Shown: one piece after another, positions 20,001-27,594 of the stretch
Position numbering within the stretch: position 1 is the first letter of the stretch
Layout of the letters: every line of letters starts with the position of its first letter
Source of the DNA: Pedobacter sp. HMWF019
GTDB lineage: Bacteria; Bacteroidota; Bacteroidia; Sphingobacteriales; Sphingobacteriaceae
Direction: 5' to 3'
NCBI RefSeq assembly: GCF_003061025.1
Contig: NZ_QAIL01000256.1
Location: 1 to 37,309 of the forward strand
DNA length: 37,309 bases
The notes under the pieces: model-generated
Told to the model about the DNA's origin: nothing
What the model saw: the letters and a program-made list of their open reading frames with translations, nothing else
The model's database searches: none
Program-made: the position numbers and the translations under genes

Positions 20001-20135
20001 TTCCCCTTGTATATTTTTATTTACCCATTTCTGCGCTTCCTTAGAAATGGTATCTGGTAACAGGTAGGGCGTTACAAATAAGAGCAATACGATTGTGATC
20101 AGGCTTATGCCTGTAATTTTAAGAACTTTTTTCAA
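17061..20135 (-). CDS. AsmA/TamB-like inner-membrane-anchored periplasmic protein
   Basis: About 1,024 residues from the TTG at 20133-20135, which gives KKVLKITGISLITIVLLLFVTPYLL: a positive n-region and a single membrane anchor. The rest is long, repetitive beta-rich sequence with an AsmA-like N-terminal region (GEVKFGQSSLSFFKHFPSLTLSLNDFTLKG) and a C-terminal AsmA_2-like part ending in a Lys/Glu-rich tail. The family is thought to form long grooves that carry phospholipids between inner and outer membranes. The frame continues to another TTG at 20186 (1,041 residues), but a TAACTTTG promoter element lies inside that extension, so the shorter start is favoured. No ATG is available near either. 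It is transcribed divergently from dinB. Confidence 0.82.
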   Translation of the reverse strand: MKKVLKITGISLITIVLLLFVTPYLLPDTISKEAQKWVNKNIQGEVKFGQSSLSFFKHFPSLTLSLNDFTLKGAAPFQKETLLYAKELSFRVNLGSVFSSEIKIDQIFLDQADIHVKVDEKGNANYNVFKSKVDTSAKAQDTISTAVKIEGIFINKSNLIYDDLSIPMMVKATGLNYSGKGDLSKAIFDLKSNAVIDTLDLYYNKQAYLVHKKINAKLLTKINTNSLDLIFNENDLKINSLPIQFVGRFSFLKDGYDINFKTVAKETDLHNIFTALPPAIADRMEKTNIKGYAEINASLIGKYLAKSKTMPALAFNMKIRDGEINNPKAPLPIRNLFLNLQTRLPGLNPDSLYINMDSLYFTMGKDHVNAVVKLNGLKNPEVHVKTRAAIDLEKWARVFQLEHLKGRLALDLKADGKYTKKVVKSGIRQIDTVIATIPRFDLKSSLTGGYFKYASLPVAIDHINFSLTGENKDGQYKSTWFDISQIHIQALDNYIRGFVNFRTTDNITVNSDLKSVFNFAELKSFYPVKDLDLSGVLNLDVKTKGSYNKRKRLFPVTEATIHLNNGRIKTKNFDQALEHIVVDASLVNQDGTLKGTRLNIKPVSFQLGTQPFLLKADVKNFDNVAYRVQSKGTIDIGKIYKLFALKGYGVKGTVFTNVSLQGLQSDAMAGRYGKLNNKGKVVVHDLALQSDLFPKSFLIKNGVFSFFQDKMKFEQFNATYGASDFKMDGELGNVVNYALSKTAKLTGQFNLQSKHLFADELMVYNEGTGITATSSGSGVILIPDNLNVSLTASADAVHYKGMLIKNAKGSLGLNGGVMTLSQTAFNIIDAPVTMDATYKSLTPKSAVFDYHILAKEFNIARAYKEIKMFRELASSAGKAKGIVGLDYQLSGKLNQNMAPVYPSLKGGGTLSLKKISLSGFKFMNAVGKATKRDSLSNPDLSEVNIKSTINKNIITIERFKMRVAGFRPRFEGQVSFDGRLNMSGRLGLPPFGLIGIPLSITGTQEKPKVSLKRNKEGKLEETEE

Positions 20136-20164
20136 TCCGAGGAGTCTGTTAAATATAGACCCTG

Positions 20165-20172
20165 CAAAGTTA
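20165..20172 (-). promoter_or_regulatory. Bacteroidota -7 promoter element (TAACTTTG) for the AsmA-like gene
   Basis: On the minus strand TAACTTTG followed by C matches TAnnTTTGY exactly, 29 bases before the TTG start at 20135. If it is the real promoter, transcription starts downstream of the TTG at 20186 and that longer start cannot be used. The -33 box is not obvious. Confidence 0.55.
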
Positions 20173-20253
20173 ATTGTTTTCGTCAAAAAAACACGCTGCC
20201 ATAGGGCTGTCAGTAGCGCTTATTTACTTTGTGCTATAAAACAAAATAAAATT

Positions 20254-20751
20254 ATGGAATTGATAAAAATGTACCTGGAAGAACTGGACCAGGAAGCCGT
20301 AACTTCAAGAAAAATGCTGGAAAGAATTCCGGAAGATAAGTTTGGCTGGAAACCACATGAAAAAAGCATGAACATTAAAAGTCTCTCTACACACCTGGCA
20401 GATCTGCACAGCTGGACCGGATTGGTACTGAACACAGATGAACTGGACTTTTCTAATATGCCTTACCAGGTTGACGATGTAAATACACCCCAGGAATTAC
20501 TTTCCCTTCTTGAAAAAAGCCTGGTTAAATCCAGAACTCAGCTTGTGCCCGAAAACGAAACCAAGCTCAAAGAGAAATGGACACTTAGAAATGGGGATCA
20601 GATTTATGATGTATCGCCAAAATATGCGGTGATCCGGATGTCGCTGAACCAGATTGTACATCACAGAGCCCAATTAGGGGTTTATCTTCGCCTTTTGGAC
20701 ATCCCTATTCCGGGAAGTTATGGTCCTAGTGCCGATGAAAACACCTTCTAA
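20254..20751 (+). CDS. DinB/YfiT-family putative metal-dependent protein with a substituted metal ligand
   Basis: 165 residues, typical for the four-helix DinB superfamily. Family features: MELIKMYLEELDQE helix 1, FGWKPHEKSMNIKSLSTHLADLH (His47 is the expected first metal ligand), and IVHHRAQLGVYLRLLDIPIPGSYGPSADE at the C-terminus, which is the classic DinB ending. In most members the last helix has Asn-His-x-x-His-His-Arg, giving ligands at i and i+4; here the first of these is Gln133 (codon CAG) and the second is His137. Members act in thiol transfer or detoxification, or are damage-inducible with unknown function. The frame is open far upstream, into the AsmA-like gene, but ATG 20254 gives the correct N-terminus. 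A TTACTTTG sequence about 20 bases upstream is a one-mismatch -7 element. Confidence 0.85.
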   Translation: MELIKMYLEELDQEAVTSRKMLERIPEDKFGWKPHEKSMNIKSLSTHLADLHSWTGLVLNTDELDFSNMPYQVDDVNTPQELLSLLEKSLVKSRTQLVPENETKLKEKWTLRNGDQIYDVSPKYAVIRMSLNQIVHHRAQLGVYLRLLDIPIPGSYGPSADENTF

Positions 20752-20785
20752 AATCCTATTATAAAAACATTTTGATAGTATATAT

Positions 20786-20829
20786 GGGTTTAAATTGATT
20801 CCTTTGCAAAAGGAAATCAATTTAAACCC
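20786..20829. promoter_or_regulatory. 44-bp near-perfect palindrome directly upstream of rluF
   Basis: The left arm (20786-20806) begins GGGTTTAAATTGATT and continues CCTTTG; the right arm (20807-20829) is its reverse complement except for two extra bases, with essentially no loop. The first 15 bases pair perfectly with the last 15. It ends 6 bases before the rluF ATG and 34 bases after the dinB stop. It could be a terminator for dinB (though no T-run follows), an operator, or an mRNA hairpin close to the rluF initiation codon. Which of these is not decided by the sequence. Confidence 0.75.
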
Positions 20830-20835
20830 TTCCCC

Positions 20836-21837
20836 ATGTCAGATTCTACTACAAGATTAAATAAATACATTAGTGAAAGCGGTTTGTGCTCCAGACGGGC
20901 TGCAGACAGATATATAGAACAGGGTAATGTATATATTAACGGCAGAAAGGCCAAGGTTGGCGATAAAGTGTTTTTTGGAGACGTTGTTGTGGTTAACGGC
21001 CAAACGATAGAGCCCAAAGCTGCAGAAAACTCGATTTTACTGGCTTTTAACAAGCCTACAGGCATTACCAGTACAACAGAAGCTGGTGTTAAAAGCAATA
21101 TAGTAGACTATGTAAACCATAGTGAACGTGTTTTCCCAATTGGACGTCTGGATAAAGATTCCCAGGGTTTAATTTTCCTTACCAATAATGGCGACCTTGT
21201 CAACAAAATATTAAGAGCAGGTAATAACCATGAAAAGGAATACATTGTAACAGTCAATAAGCCAATCACCGATCGTTTTGTTGAAGGTATGTCTAAGGGC
21301 GTTCCTGTACTGGGTGTGATGACCAAAAAATGCAAAGTAACCAAAGAAGCTCCGCAAGTCTTTAAAATTGTTTTAATCCAGGGTCTGAACAGACAGATCA
21401 GAAGGATGTGTGAACATTTTGGGTACGAAGTAACCAAACTGGAAAGGGTAAGGATCATGAACATCAGCCTTAAAGGCCTGCCTTTAGGAGAATGGAGAGA
21501 GCTTACACCTGAAGAGCAGGATGGGATCTATAAAATGGTGGCCAAATCCAGCTCTGAAAAATCAGCTGCACCTAAAAGAATTACTAAAAAAGGAGCTGAA
21601 GCGCCAGAAGCTCCGGTAACCAAGCGCACAACATCCTCAAGACCAAAGCCGGCAGCCTCCTCTCGTGCAGGAAAACCAAAAACAGATGGTAGAAATGCTT
21701 CTTCCTCTAAAAGAACAACCAACACTGCAGGAGTAACCGACTGGCATAAATCTAATGGCCCCAGCAAAAGACCAGTAAGGCCGTCCAAAGGAAGACCTGG
21801 TGCTCCGGCTGCTAAGACCAGAAGCCCAAAGCGTTAG
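20836..21837 (+). CDS. rluF: 23S rRNA pseudouridine synthase RluF-type with long basic tail
   Basis: 333 residues. An S4 RNA-binding domain spans about 6-52 ([30 protein letters not shown]). The RsuA-family catalytic domain covers about 65-235, with catalytic Asp106 in [19 protein letters not shown] and the [18 protein letters not shown] segment. The resemblance to enterobacterial RluF (which modifies U2604 of 23S rRNA) is strong through the core, including [13 protein letters not shown], so RluF is preferred over RluB. Residues from about 236 to the end are a low-complexity Lys/Arg/Ser/Pro/Ala-rich tail, probably disordered and RNA-contacting. Upstream lies the 44-bp palindrome; rlmN, another 23S rRNA-modifying gene, follows 67 bases later. 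Confidence 0.93.
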   Translation: MSDSTTRLNKYISESGLCSRRAADRYIEQGNVYINGRKAKVGDKVFFGDVVVVNGQTIEPKAAENSILLAFNKPTGITSTTEAGVKSNIVDYVNHSERVFPIGRLDKDSQGLIFLTNNGDLVNKILRAGNNHEKEYIVTVNKPITDRFVEGMSKGVPVLGVMTKKCKVTKEAPQVFKIVLIQGLNRQIRRMCEHFGYEVTKLERVRIMNISLKGLPLGEWRELTPEEQDGIYKMVAKSSSEKSAAPKRITKKGAEAPEAPVTKRTTSSRPKPAASSRAGKPKTDGRNASSSKRTTNTAGVTDWHKSNGPSKRPVRPSKGRPGAPAAKTRSPKR

Positions 21838-21889
21838 CTGTGTGAATTGATTAGTAAGTCCTTATGACAAATAATCACGTTTTTTTAGG

Positions 21890-21897
21890 TAACTTTG
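21890..21897 (+). promoter_or_regulatory. Bacteroidota -7 promoter element (TAACTTTG) for rlmN
   Basis: TAACTTTG followed by C matches TAnnTTTGY exactly and ends only 7 bases before the rlmN ATG at 21905. With initiation a few bases downstream of the element the mRNA would have almost no 5' untranslated region. Confidence 0.6.
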
Positions 21898-21904
21898 CAG
21901 CCAA

Positions 21905-22957
21905 ATGGCTATCACTAAAAAAACAGACATTCGTGCGCTAGACCTGAATCAGTTACAGCAGCATTTTATTTCCATTCAGGAACCTTCTTACCGCGCCAAA
22001 CAGGTATATCAGTGGTTATGGGAAAAATCTGCCCGCACTTTTGAACAGATGAGCAACTTATCCAAAGACCTGCGTAAAAAACTGGATGAGAACTTTGCAA
22101 TTAATGTAGTAGAAGTAAACAACTCCCAGTTCAGCAATGACCATACGATAAAAAACACCTTTAGACTTTATGATGGAAACATTGTGGAAGGTGTTTTAAT
22201 TCCTATGGAAGAGCGAATGACAGCTTGTGTAAGTTCGCAGGTAGGCTGCAGTCTGACTTGTAAATTCTGTGCCACCGGTTATATGGACCGCAAAAGAAAC
22301 CTGAATGCAGATGAAATCTATGATCAGGTGGTACTTATTGATCAGCAGGCTAAACAAAATTACAATGCTCCTTTAACCAATATCGTATATATGGGTATGG
22401 GAGAACCTCTGCTGAATTACGCCAATGTATTAAAGTCTATCGAAAGGATCACAGCACCCGACGGTTTAAACATGTCTTATAAAAGGATTACTGTTTCTAC
22501 TGCCGGCATAGCCAAAATGATCAAAAAATTAGGTGATGACGGTGTTAAGTTCAACCTTGCTCTTTCACTTCATGCTGCGAACGATAAAAAGCGCAATGAA
22601 ATCATGCCTATTAATGAGCAAAACTCCTTAAAGGCACTGGAAGAGGCATTAAAGTATTATTTTTCCAAAACCAAAAACCCGATTACCTACGAGTATATTG
22701 TTTTCAACAATTTTAATGATGAAATTGAAGATGCCATGGATCTGGCCAAGTTTTGCAAACATGTGCCTTGTAAGGTCAATCTGATCGAATACAATCCCAT
22801 TCAGTTTGCTGATTTTATAAATGCTGAAGGTGATAAAATTGATGCTTTTTCGAATTACCTGAAAAGCCAGGGTATTAACACCAATATCAGACGCAGCCGT
22901 GGAAAAGATATCGATGCGGCTTGTGGTCAGCTGGCGGTAAAAGATCAGGCAAAATAA
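21905..22957 (+). CDS. rlmN: Dual-specificity 23S rRNA A2503 / tRNA A37 C2-methyltransferase RlmN
   Basis: 350 residues, normal length. Radical-SAM cluster cysteines are at C115, C119 and C122 (GCSLTCKFCATGYM). The mechanistic cysteines are also present: C108 (MTACVSSQ) and the C-terminal C340 (DAACGQL), the residue that is methylated in the mechanism. SAM-binding motifs such as YMGMGEPLLNY, VSTAG and ALSLHAANDKKR are intact. The enzyme adds a methyl group to C2 of A2503 in the peptidyl-transferase centre and of A37 in some tRNAs. An exact -7 element lies immediately upstream; comF begins 49 bases downstream on the same strand. Confidence 0.97.
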   Translation: MAITKKTDIRALDLNQLQQHFISIQEPSYRAKQVYQWLWEKSARTFEQMSNLSKDLRKKLDENFAINVVEVNNSQFSNDHTIKNTFRLYDGNIVEGVLIPMEERMTACVSSQVGCSLTCKFCATGYMDRKRNLNADEIYDQVVLIDQQAKQNYNAPLTNIVYMGMGEPLLNYANVLKSIERITAPDGLNMSYKRITVSTAGIAKMIKKLGDDGVKFNLALSLHAANDKKRNEIMPINEQNSLKALEEALKYYFSKTKNPITYEYIVFNNFNDEIEDAMDLAKFCKHVPCKVNLIEYNPIQFADFINAEGDKIDAFSNYLKSQGINTNIRRSRGKDIDAACGQLAVKDQAK

Positions 22958-23006
22958 ATTCCGTTTTAATAGTTAGTCTTCCTGGAAAGAAATCTACATT
23001 GGCCAT

Positions 23007-23705
23007 ATGTGGTCAATGTTCAATTTATTTTATGATCTGGCAGGCCTGCTTTTTCCAAGGTTATGCAATGCTTGTGGCAGGCCCCTGCTTAAAGCAGAAC
23101 GGATAATTTGTCTAAAATGCGGATACGATCTTCCCTATACGGATTTTCATCTTTTTGTTGACAACCCGTTGGCCCGGCAATTCTGGGGAAGAGTACCGAT
23201 ACATGGTGCTACCGCCCTTCTTTATTTTAATAAGGGAGGTAAGACACAAAAGATGATACATAACCTAAAGTACAGACAGCAAACCGGAACAGGCTTGTTC
23301 TTAGGGAGAAAGATGGGTAAATGCTTATTATACGCAGAACATTATCGGGATATTGATTTGATCATCCCAGTACCCCTGCACCCCCGTAAAATGCGGGCAA
23401 GAGGCTACAACCAAAGTCAATTTCTTGCGGAGGGCATTGCAGAAATACTAGGCGTACAGATTAATAATAAAACCTTAATCCGAAAGAAAGCTACGCAAAG
23501 CCAGACGAAAAAGGACCGGTATACCAGGTTTCAAAACTTACAACACACCTTTAATGTGGTAGACAAGAACGCCGTTCTAGGCAAACATATTCTACTCGTA
23601 GACGACGTGGTAACCACCGGGGCTACTCTGGAGTCCTGTGCAGCAGAACTTCAAAAATATGGCCTAAAAAAGCTCAGTATTGCAGCTGCCGCCTATGTCA
23701 GTTAA
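23007..23705 (+). CDS. comF: ComF-family phosphoribosyltransferase-like protein
   Basis: 232 residues from ATG 23007; an ATG three codons later is also possible. An N-terminal zinc-finger has Cys20, Cys23, Cys35 and Cys38 (LCNACG, ICLKCG). The ComF core has YFNKGGKTQKMIHNLKYR, PVPLHPRKMRARGYNQSQ and the PRPP-binding motif ILLVDDVVTTGATLES at about 195-210. ComF is needed for natural transformation in several bacteria, probably in handling incoming single-stranded DNA, although many non-competent bacteria also carry it. A hairpin with a T-run lies 65 bases after the stop. The N-terminal LFYDLAGLLFP is the usual hydrophobic lead-in. Confidence 0.92.
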   Translation: MWSMFNLFYDLAGLLFPRLCNACGRPLLKAERIICLKCGYDLPYTDFHLFVDNPLARQFWGRVPIHGATALLYFNKGGKTQKMIHNLKYRQQTGTGLFLGRKMGKCLLYAEHYRDIDLIIPVPLHPRKMRARGYNQSQFLAEGIAEILGVQINNKTLIRKKATQSQTKKDRYTRFQNLQHTFNVVDKNAVLGKHILLVDDVVTTGATLESCAAELQKYGLKKLSIAAAAYVS

Positions 23706-23770
23706 ATATTTCAAATTAAATGATGTAGAATAAAAATATTTTTGTTCCTTTGTTTCGAGAGCGTTAATTT

Positions 23771-23815
23771 AAGGGTCGATAATTCCTTCGGAAGACATCG
23801 GCCCTTTATCTTTTT
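23771..23815 (+). terminator. Terminator-like hairpin downstream of comF
   Basis: AAGGGTCGAT (23771-23780) pairs with ATCGGCCCTT (23797-23806), ten pairs with one G-T wobble. The loop contains a second small TTCC/GGAA stem. TATCTTTTT (23807-23815) follows on the plus strand. The hairpin is the main structure in the 292-base gene-free stretch 23706-23997. A one-mismatch -7 element (TTCCTTTG, about 23745-23752) just upstream leaves open that the stretch encodes a short RNA ending here. Confidence 0.65.
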
Positions 23816-23903
23816 ACAGGCTATTTACAAATTACGTCTTAGTCCAAAATTTCCTTAAACAATTTTACTGGCAAAACTCGGCCTAGTGGTTTTCGTTCAA
23901 ATA

Positions 23904-23942
23904 AAAAAGCAGTAGCTTTTTTTTATTAAACTACTGCTTTTT
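23904..23942. terminator. Bidirectional terminator between comF and glyA
   Basis: AAAAAGCAGTAG (23904-23915) and CTACTGCTTTTT (23931-23942) are perfect 12-bp inverted arms around a 15-base loop, with A-run on one side and T-run on the other, so it can terminate from both strands. It lies between the 3' ends of comF (plus) and glyA (minus). A weaker inverted pair, AACCTAGC / GCCAGGTT, sits between it and the glyA stop at about 23952-23980. Confidence 0.75.
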
Positions 23943-23997
23943 ATAGAAAGTTCAACCTAGCCATTGTGCAACAGCCAGGTTATAAACCGCTTCCTGG

Positions 23998-25269
23998 TTA
24001 TTTATACAAAGGAAATTTGCTGATCAAAGCTAAAACCTGTTTTTTAATATTGGCAAGATTGGCTTCATCTTCAGGATTAACCAATACCTGATCAATCAGA
24101 TCGACGATGGTTTCCATATCCTGCTCTTTTAATCCGCGGCTGGTTACAGCTGCAGTACCAACACGAATTCCTGAGGTTACAAACGGTGATTTGTCATCGA
24201 AAGGAACCATATTCTTGTTTACCGTAATATCAGCTTTACCCAGAGCAGCTTCAGCCACTTTTCCGTTAATGTTTTTATTGCGAAGATCGATCAGCATCAG
24301 GTGATTATCTGTACCACCAGAGATGATTCCATAACCTTTTGCCACCAATGCTTTCGCCATCGCCTGCGCATTCGATTTTACCTGTTTAATATACTCCAGA
24401 TATTCATCACTTAAGGCTTCGCCAAAAGCAATGGCTTTAGCAGCAATAATATGCTCCAAAGGACCACCTTGAGTTCCTGGGAAAACAGCCATATCCAGTA
24501 CAGAAGACATCATTCTAACCTCTCCTTTTGGCGTTTTTAATCCAAACGGGTTTTCAAAATCTTTACCCATCATGATCATACCACCACGTGGGCCGCGTAA
24601 AGTTTTGTGTGTAGTTGTGGTTACGATATGGCAGTGCGGTAGCGGGTCAGCCAGCAATCCACGCGCGATCATACCTGCCGGATGAGAAATATCCGCAAGA
24701 ACCAAAGCTCCGATTTTATCGGCAACACTGCGGATAAATGCATAATCCCACTCTCTTGAATAGGCCGACGCACCACAGATGATCAACTTTGGACGCTCTG
24801 CCAAAGCAACCTCTTCCAGTTTAGCATAATCAATTAAACCGTCTTCTTTTTTAACACCATAAAATAACGGATGATACAATTTACCAGAAAAATTCACCGG
24901 TGATCCGTGTGTCAGGTGTCCTCCATGAGAAAGATCAAAACCTAATATTTTATCTCCTGGTTGTATAACGGCAAGCATTACGGCAGCATTTGCCTGAGCA
25001 CCTGAATGCGGCTGTACATTTACCCATTCTGCACCAAATAATTTTTTAGCACGTTCTATCGCTATATTTTCAATTTCATCTACAACTTCACAACCGCCAT
25101 AATAACGTTTTCCGGGTAGGCCTTCAGCATATTTATTGGTTAAAACCGAACCCGCAGCTTCCATGACCTGCTTGCTTACAAAATTTTCAGAAGCAATCAG
25201 CTCGAGTCCATTTTCCTGACGATCTAATTCCTTGCCAATCAAATCAAAAATTAAAGTATCACGTTTCAT
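23998..25269 (-). CDS. glyA: Serine hydroxymethyltransferase
   Basis: 423 residues, normal length. The PLP-binding Lys222 lies in [19 protein letters not shown], the conserved [13 protein letters not shown] segment (47-59), [10 protein letters not shown] and the metal-independent SHMT signature [13 protein letters not shown] are all present. It interconverts serine and glycine with tetrahydrofolate, the main source of one-carbon units. Monocistronic: its 3' end faces comF across the terminator hairpins and its 5' end is divergent from dxs across a 233-base region. A one-mismatch -7 element (TTTCTTTG on minus, 25312-25319) lies 43 bases upstream of the ATG. Confidence 0.98.
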   Translation of the reverse strand: MKRDTLIFDLIGKELDRQENGLELIASENFVSKQVMEAAGSVLTNKYAEGLPGKRYYGGCEVVDEIENIAIERAKKLFGAEWVNVQPHSGAQANAAVMLAVIQPGDKILGFDLSHGGHLTHGSPVNFSGKLYHPLFYGVKKEDGLIDYAKLEEVALAERPKLIICGASAYSREWDYAFIRSVADKIGALVLADISHPAGMIARGLLADPLPHCHIVTTTTHKTLRGPRGGMIMMGKDFENPFGLKTPKGEVRMMSSVLDMAVFPGTQGGPLEHIIAAKAIAFGEALSDEYLEYIKQVKSNAQAMAKALVAKGYGIISGGTDNHLMLIDLRNKNINGKVAEAALGKADITVNKNMVPFDDKSPFVTSGIRVGTAAVTSRGLKEQDMETIVDLIDQVLVNPEDEANLANIKKQVLALISKFPLYK

Positions 25270-25372
25270 TTATATGTTTTGTTTTTATTTATTACGCATG
25301 AATAAAGCCTACAAAGAAAGCTTCTGTACAGCCCTGTCTTTACTTCGGTAAAAATAATGATTTCTGGCGGAG

Positions 25373-25440
25373 TTTGGTTAGTAAAATGTTGTTAACCAAA
25401 ATCTATTCCTCTAAATCCGGACTTGCAGCCTGTTAACAGG
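25373..25440. promoter_or_regulatory. Inverted repeats in the glyA-dxs divergent intergenic region
   Basis: Two symmetric sequences occur in the 233-base gap. TTTGGTTA (25373-25380) and TAACCAAA (25393-25400) are perfect 8-bp arms with a 12-base spacer. CCTGTTAACAGG (25429-25440) is a perfect 12-bp palindrome about 62 bases before the dxs ATG. Both contain a TTAAC half-site and could bind dimeric regulators. No matching copies of the 12-mer were noticed elsewhere in the window. Confidence 0.4.
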
Positions 25441-25474
25441 GAATATTTATGCTGATTATATTAAACAAAATCCC

Positions 25475-25482
25475 TTACTTTG
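25475..25482 (+). promoter_or_regulatory. Putative -7 element (TTACTTTG) for dxs
   Basis: TTACTTTG differs from TAnnTTTG at one position and ends 20 bases before the dxs ATG at 25503. It lies within the longer open frame that starts at 25449, which supports the downstream start. The same TTAnTTTG variant occurs upstream of dinB and of the small secreted protein gene. Confidence 0.4.
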
Positions 25483-25502
25483 TAAATTCTATTAAGACCT
25501 AT

Positions 25503-27431
25503 ATGGAAGACAGTAAGCGTCCATTATTATCAAACATTAATTATCCTGCTGACCTAAAGCAGTATAAAGAAGAAGACCTGGAGCAGATCAGCCAGGAACT
25601 CCGTCAATATATTATTGACACTGTGAGTGTAAACGGAGGCCATTTTGCTGCCAGTCTTGGTGTAGTAGAATTAACCGTAGCACTTCATTATGTACTCAAC
25701 ACCCCTTACGACAAACTCGTATGGGATGTGGGGCATCAGGCTTATGGTCATAAAATATTAACCGGAAGAAAATCCGTATTCCATACGAATCGCATGCTTC
25801 ATGGCATCAGCGGCTTCCCTAATATCGCGGAGAGCGAATACGACACCTTTGGCGTTGGCCACTCATCCACCTCCATTTCTGCTGCTTTGGGTATGGCAGT
25901 AGCCTCACACTATAAAGGAGAAACAGACAGACAGCATGTTGCTGTAATTGGAGACGGAGCAATGACTGCCGGCCTTGCTTTTGAAGGCCTTAACCACGCT
26001 GGAATCGAGAACTCGAATCTTTTGGTGATCCTGAATGACAACTGCATGTCTATCGATCCCAATGTAGGTGCGTTAAAAGAATATTTGACGAGTATCACTA
26101 CGTCAAAATCCTACAACCGTTTCAGAGATGACATCTCCAATATGCTCATCAAACTTTCTGAACTCGGACCAAATGCACACAAATTTGTTAAGAAAATAGA
26201 AAAAAGCATCAAAGGTACCCTACTGAAGCAAAGTAATTTATTTGAAGCCTTAAATTTCAGGTATTTCGGCCCGGTAGACGGACATGATGTAAAAAAACTA
26301 GCCGCAGTTATACGCGATCTAAAAGATATTCCTGGTCCAAAACTACTGCATTGCGTAACCTTAAAGGGAAAAGGCTTTGCTCTTGCAGAAAAAGATCAAA
26401 CCAAATGGCATGCACCAGGTCTGTTCGACAAGATTACAGGAGAAATTAAAAAAAGTGTAAGTGACAAACCTCAGCCTCCAAAATACCAAGATGTATTTGG
26501 TCATACACTCGTAGAACTCGCAGAAGCCAATAAAAATATCGTCGGGATAACTCCGGCAATGCCCTCAGGATCATCCATGAACATCATGATGAAAGCTATG
26601 CCAGACAGGGCATTTGATGTTGGGATTGCAGAACAACATGCGGTAACTTTCTCTGCAGGTCTGGCCACTCAGGGATTAATACCATTTTGCAATATCTACT
26701 CCAGCTTTATGCAAAGAGCTTACGACCAGGTCATCCACGATGTCGCCATTCAAAACCTGAATGTTGTATTCTGTCTGGACCGTGCTGGTGTGGCAGGTGC
26801 AGATGGTGCTACACATCATGGTGCCTATGATCTTGCTTATATGAGGTGTATTCCAAATATGACCGTAGCGGCTCCAATGAATGAAGAAGAACTCCGAAAC
26901 CTGATGTATACCGCACAAAAGGAAAACAAAGGACCTTTTTCTATTCGCTACCCTCGTGGAAACGGTGTGATGCCAGATTGGAAGCGACCGCTAAAAGAAC
27001 TCGAGGTAGGTAAAGGAAGAAAGATATGTGATGGCGAAGATGTGGCCATACTGACTATAGGACATGTAGGAAATTTTGCGGTTGAAGCTTGTAAAGAGCT
27101 AAACAGTGAAGGTATCCATCCTGCTCACTATGATCTTCGTTTCGTAAAACCTCTGGATGAGGCACTGCTCCATGATGTTTTCAGCCGCTATAAAAATGTA
27201 ATTACAGTAGAAGACGGTTGCTTACAAGGTGGAATGGGATCGGCAGTTCTGGAATTCATGGCAGATCATGACTATAACTCAAAAGTTGTACGCCTTGGAA
27301 TGCCCGATGAACTGGTAGAACATGGTGAACAGCCGGAATTGTGGGCCTTATGCGGCTATGACACAGCAGCCATAATTAGAACGGTTAAAACGATGGCGGT
27401 CAGAAGAACTACCGAAACCATTGCTTCTTAA
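25503..27431 (+). CDS. dxs: 1-deoxy-D-xylulose-5-phosphate synthase
   Basis: 642 residues from ATG 25503; 18 further upstream codons are open but would contain the putative promoter and have no family resemblance. Thiamine-diphosphate motif [18 protein letters not shown] starts at about 150 and ends with Asn180 (NDNCMS). [50 protein letters not shown] and a transketolase C-terminal domain complete the enzyme. It condenses pyruvate with glyceraldehyde 3-phosphate, the first step of the MEP isoprenoid pathway. No other isoprenoid gene is adjacent. The 3' side has a weak hairpin (27450-27470) without a T-run. Confidence 0.97.
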   Translation: MEDSKRPLLSNINYPADLKQYKEEDLEQISQELRQYIIDTVSVNGGHFAASLGVVELTVALHYVLNTPYDKLVWDVGHQAYGHKILTGRKSVFHTNRMLHGISGFPNIAESEYDTFGVGHSSTSISAALGMAVASHYKGETDRQHVAVIGDGAMTAGLAFEGLNHAGIENSNLLVILNDNCMSIDPNVGALKEYLTSITTSKSYNRFRDDISNMLIKLSELGPNAHKFVKKIEKSIKGTLLKQSNLFEALNFRYFGPVDGHDVKKLAAVIRDLKDIPGPKLLHCVTLKGKGFALAEKDQTKWHAPGLFDKITGEIKKSVSDKPQPPKYQDVFGHTLVELAEANKNIVGITPAMPSGSSMNIMMKAMPDRAFDVGIAEQHAVTFSAGLATQGLIPFCNIYSSFMQRAYDQVIHDVAIQNLNVVFCLDRAGVAGADGATHHGAYDLAYMRCIPNMTVAAPMNEEELRNLMYTAQKENKGPFSIRYPRGNGVMPDWKRPLKELEVGKGRKICDGEDVAILTIGHVGNFAVEACKELNSEGIHPAHYDLRFVKPLDEALLHDVFSRYKNVITVEDGCLQGGMGSAVLEFMADHDYNSKVVRLGMPDELVEHGEQPELWALCGYDTAAIIRTVKTMAVRRTTETIAS

Positions 27432-27522
27432 AGGAAAAACGCATCAAGCTGTGGAGTTTCTCTACAGCACCTTACTGAACACAAAAACATAAACAGCTAT
27501 TTATCAGCTTGTTAAAAACAAA

Positions 27523-27530
27523 TTAGTTTG
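27523..27530 (+). promoter_or_regulatory. Putative -7 element (TTAGTTTG) for the small secreted protein gene
   Basis: TTAGTTTG is one mismatch from TAnnTTTG and is part of a 14-bp palindrome ACAAATTAGTTTGT. The ATG follows 64 bases later, after a very A/T-rich leader with no Shine-Dalgarno sequence, a leader type common for well-expressed Bacteroidota genes. Confidence 0.35.
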
Positions 27531-27594
27531 TGGCATCATTATGTAACCTAACTAATCATATTAACAAGAATAATTAAATTTAAAATAAATAGTT

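Noticed and set aside
20095-20253. 53-codon N-terminal extension of the DinB-family gene
   Set aside because: It overlaps the 5' end of the divergent AsmA-like gene and has no family resemblance; the ATG at 20254 gives the normal DinB N-terminus.
27450-27470. Terminator behind dxs
   Set aside because: GCTGTGGAG/CTCTACAGC can pair, but the loop is only three bases and no T-run follows.
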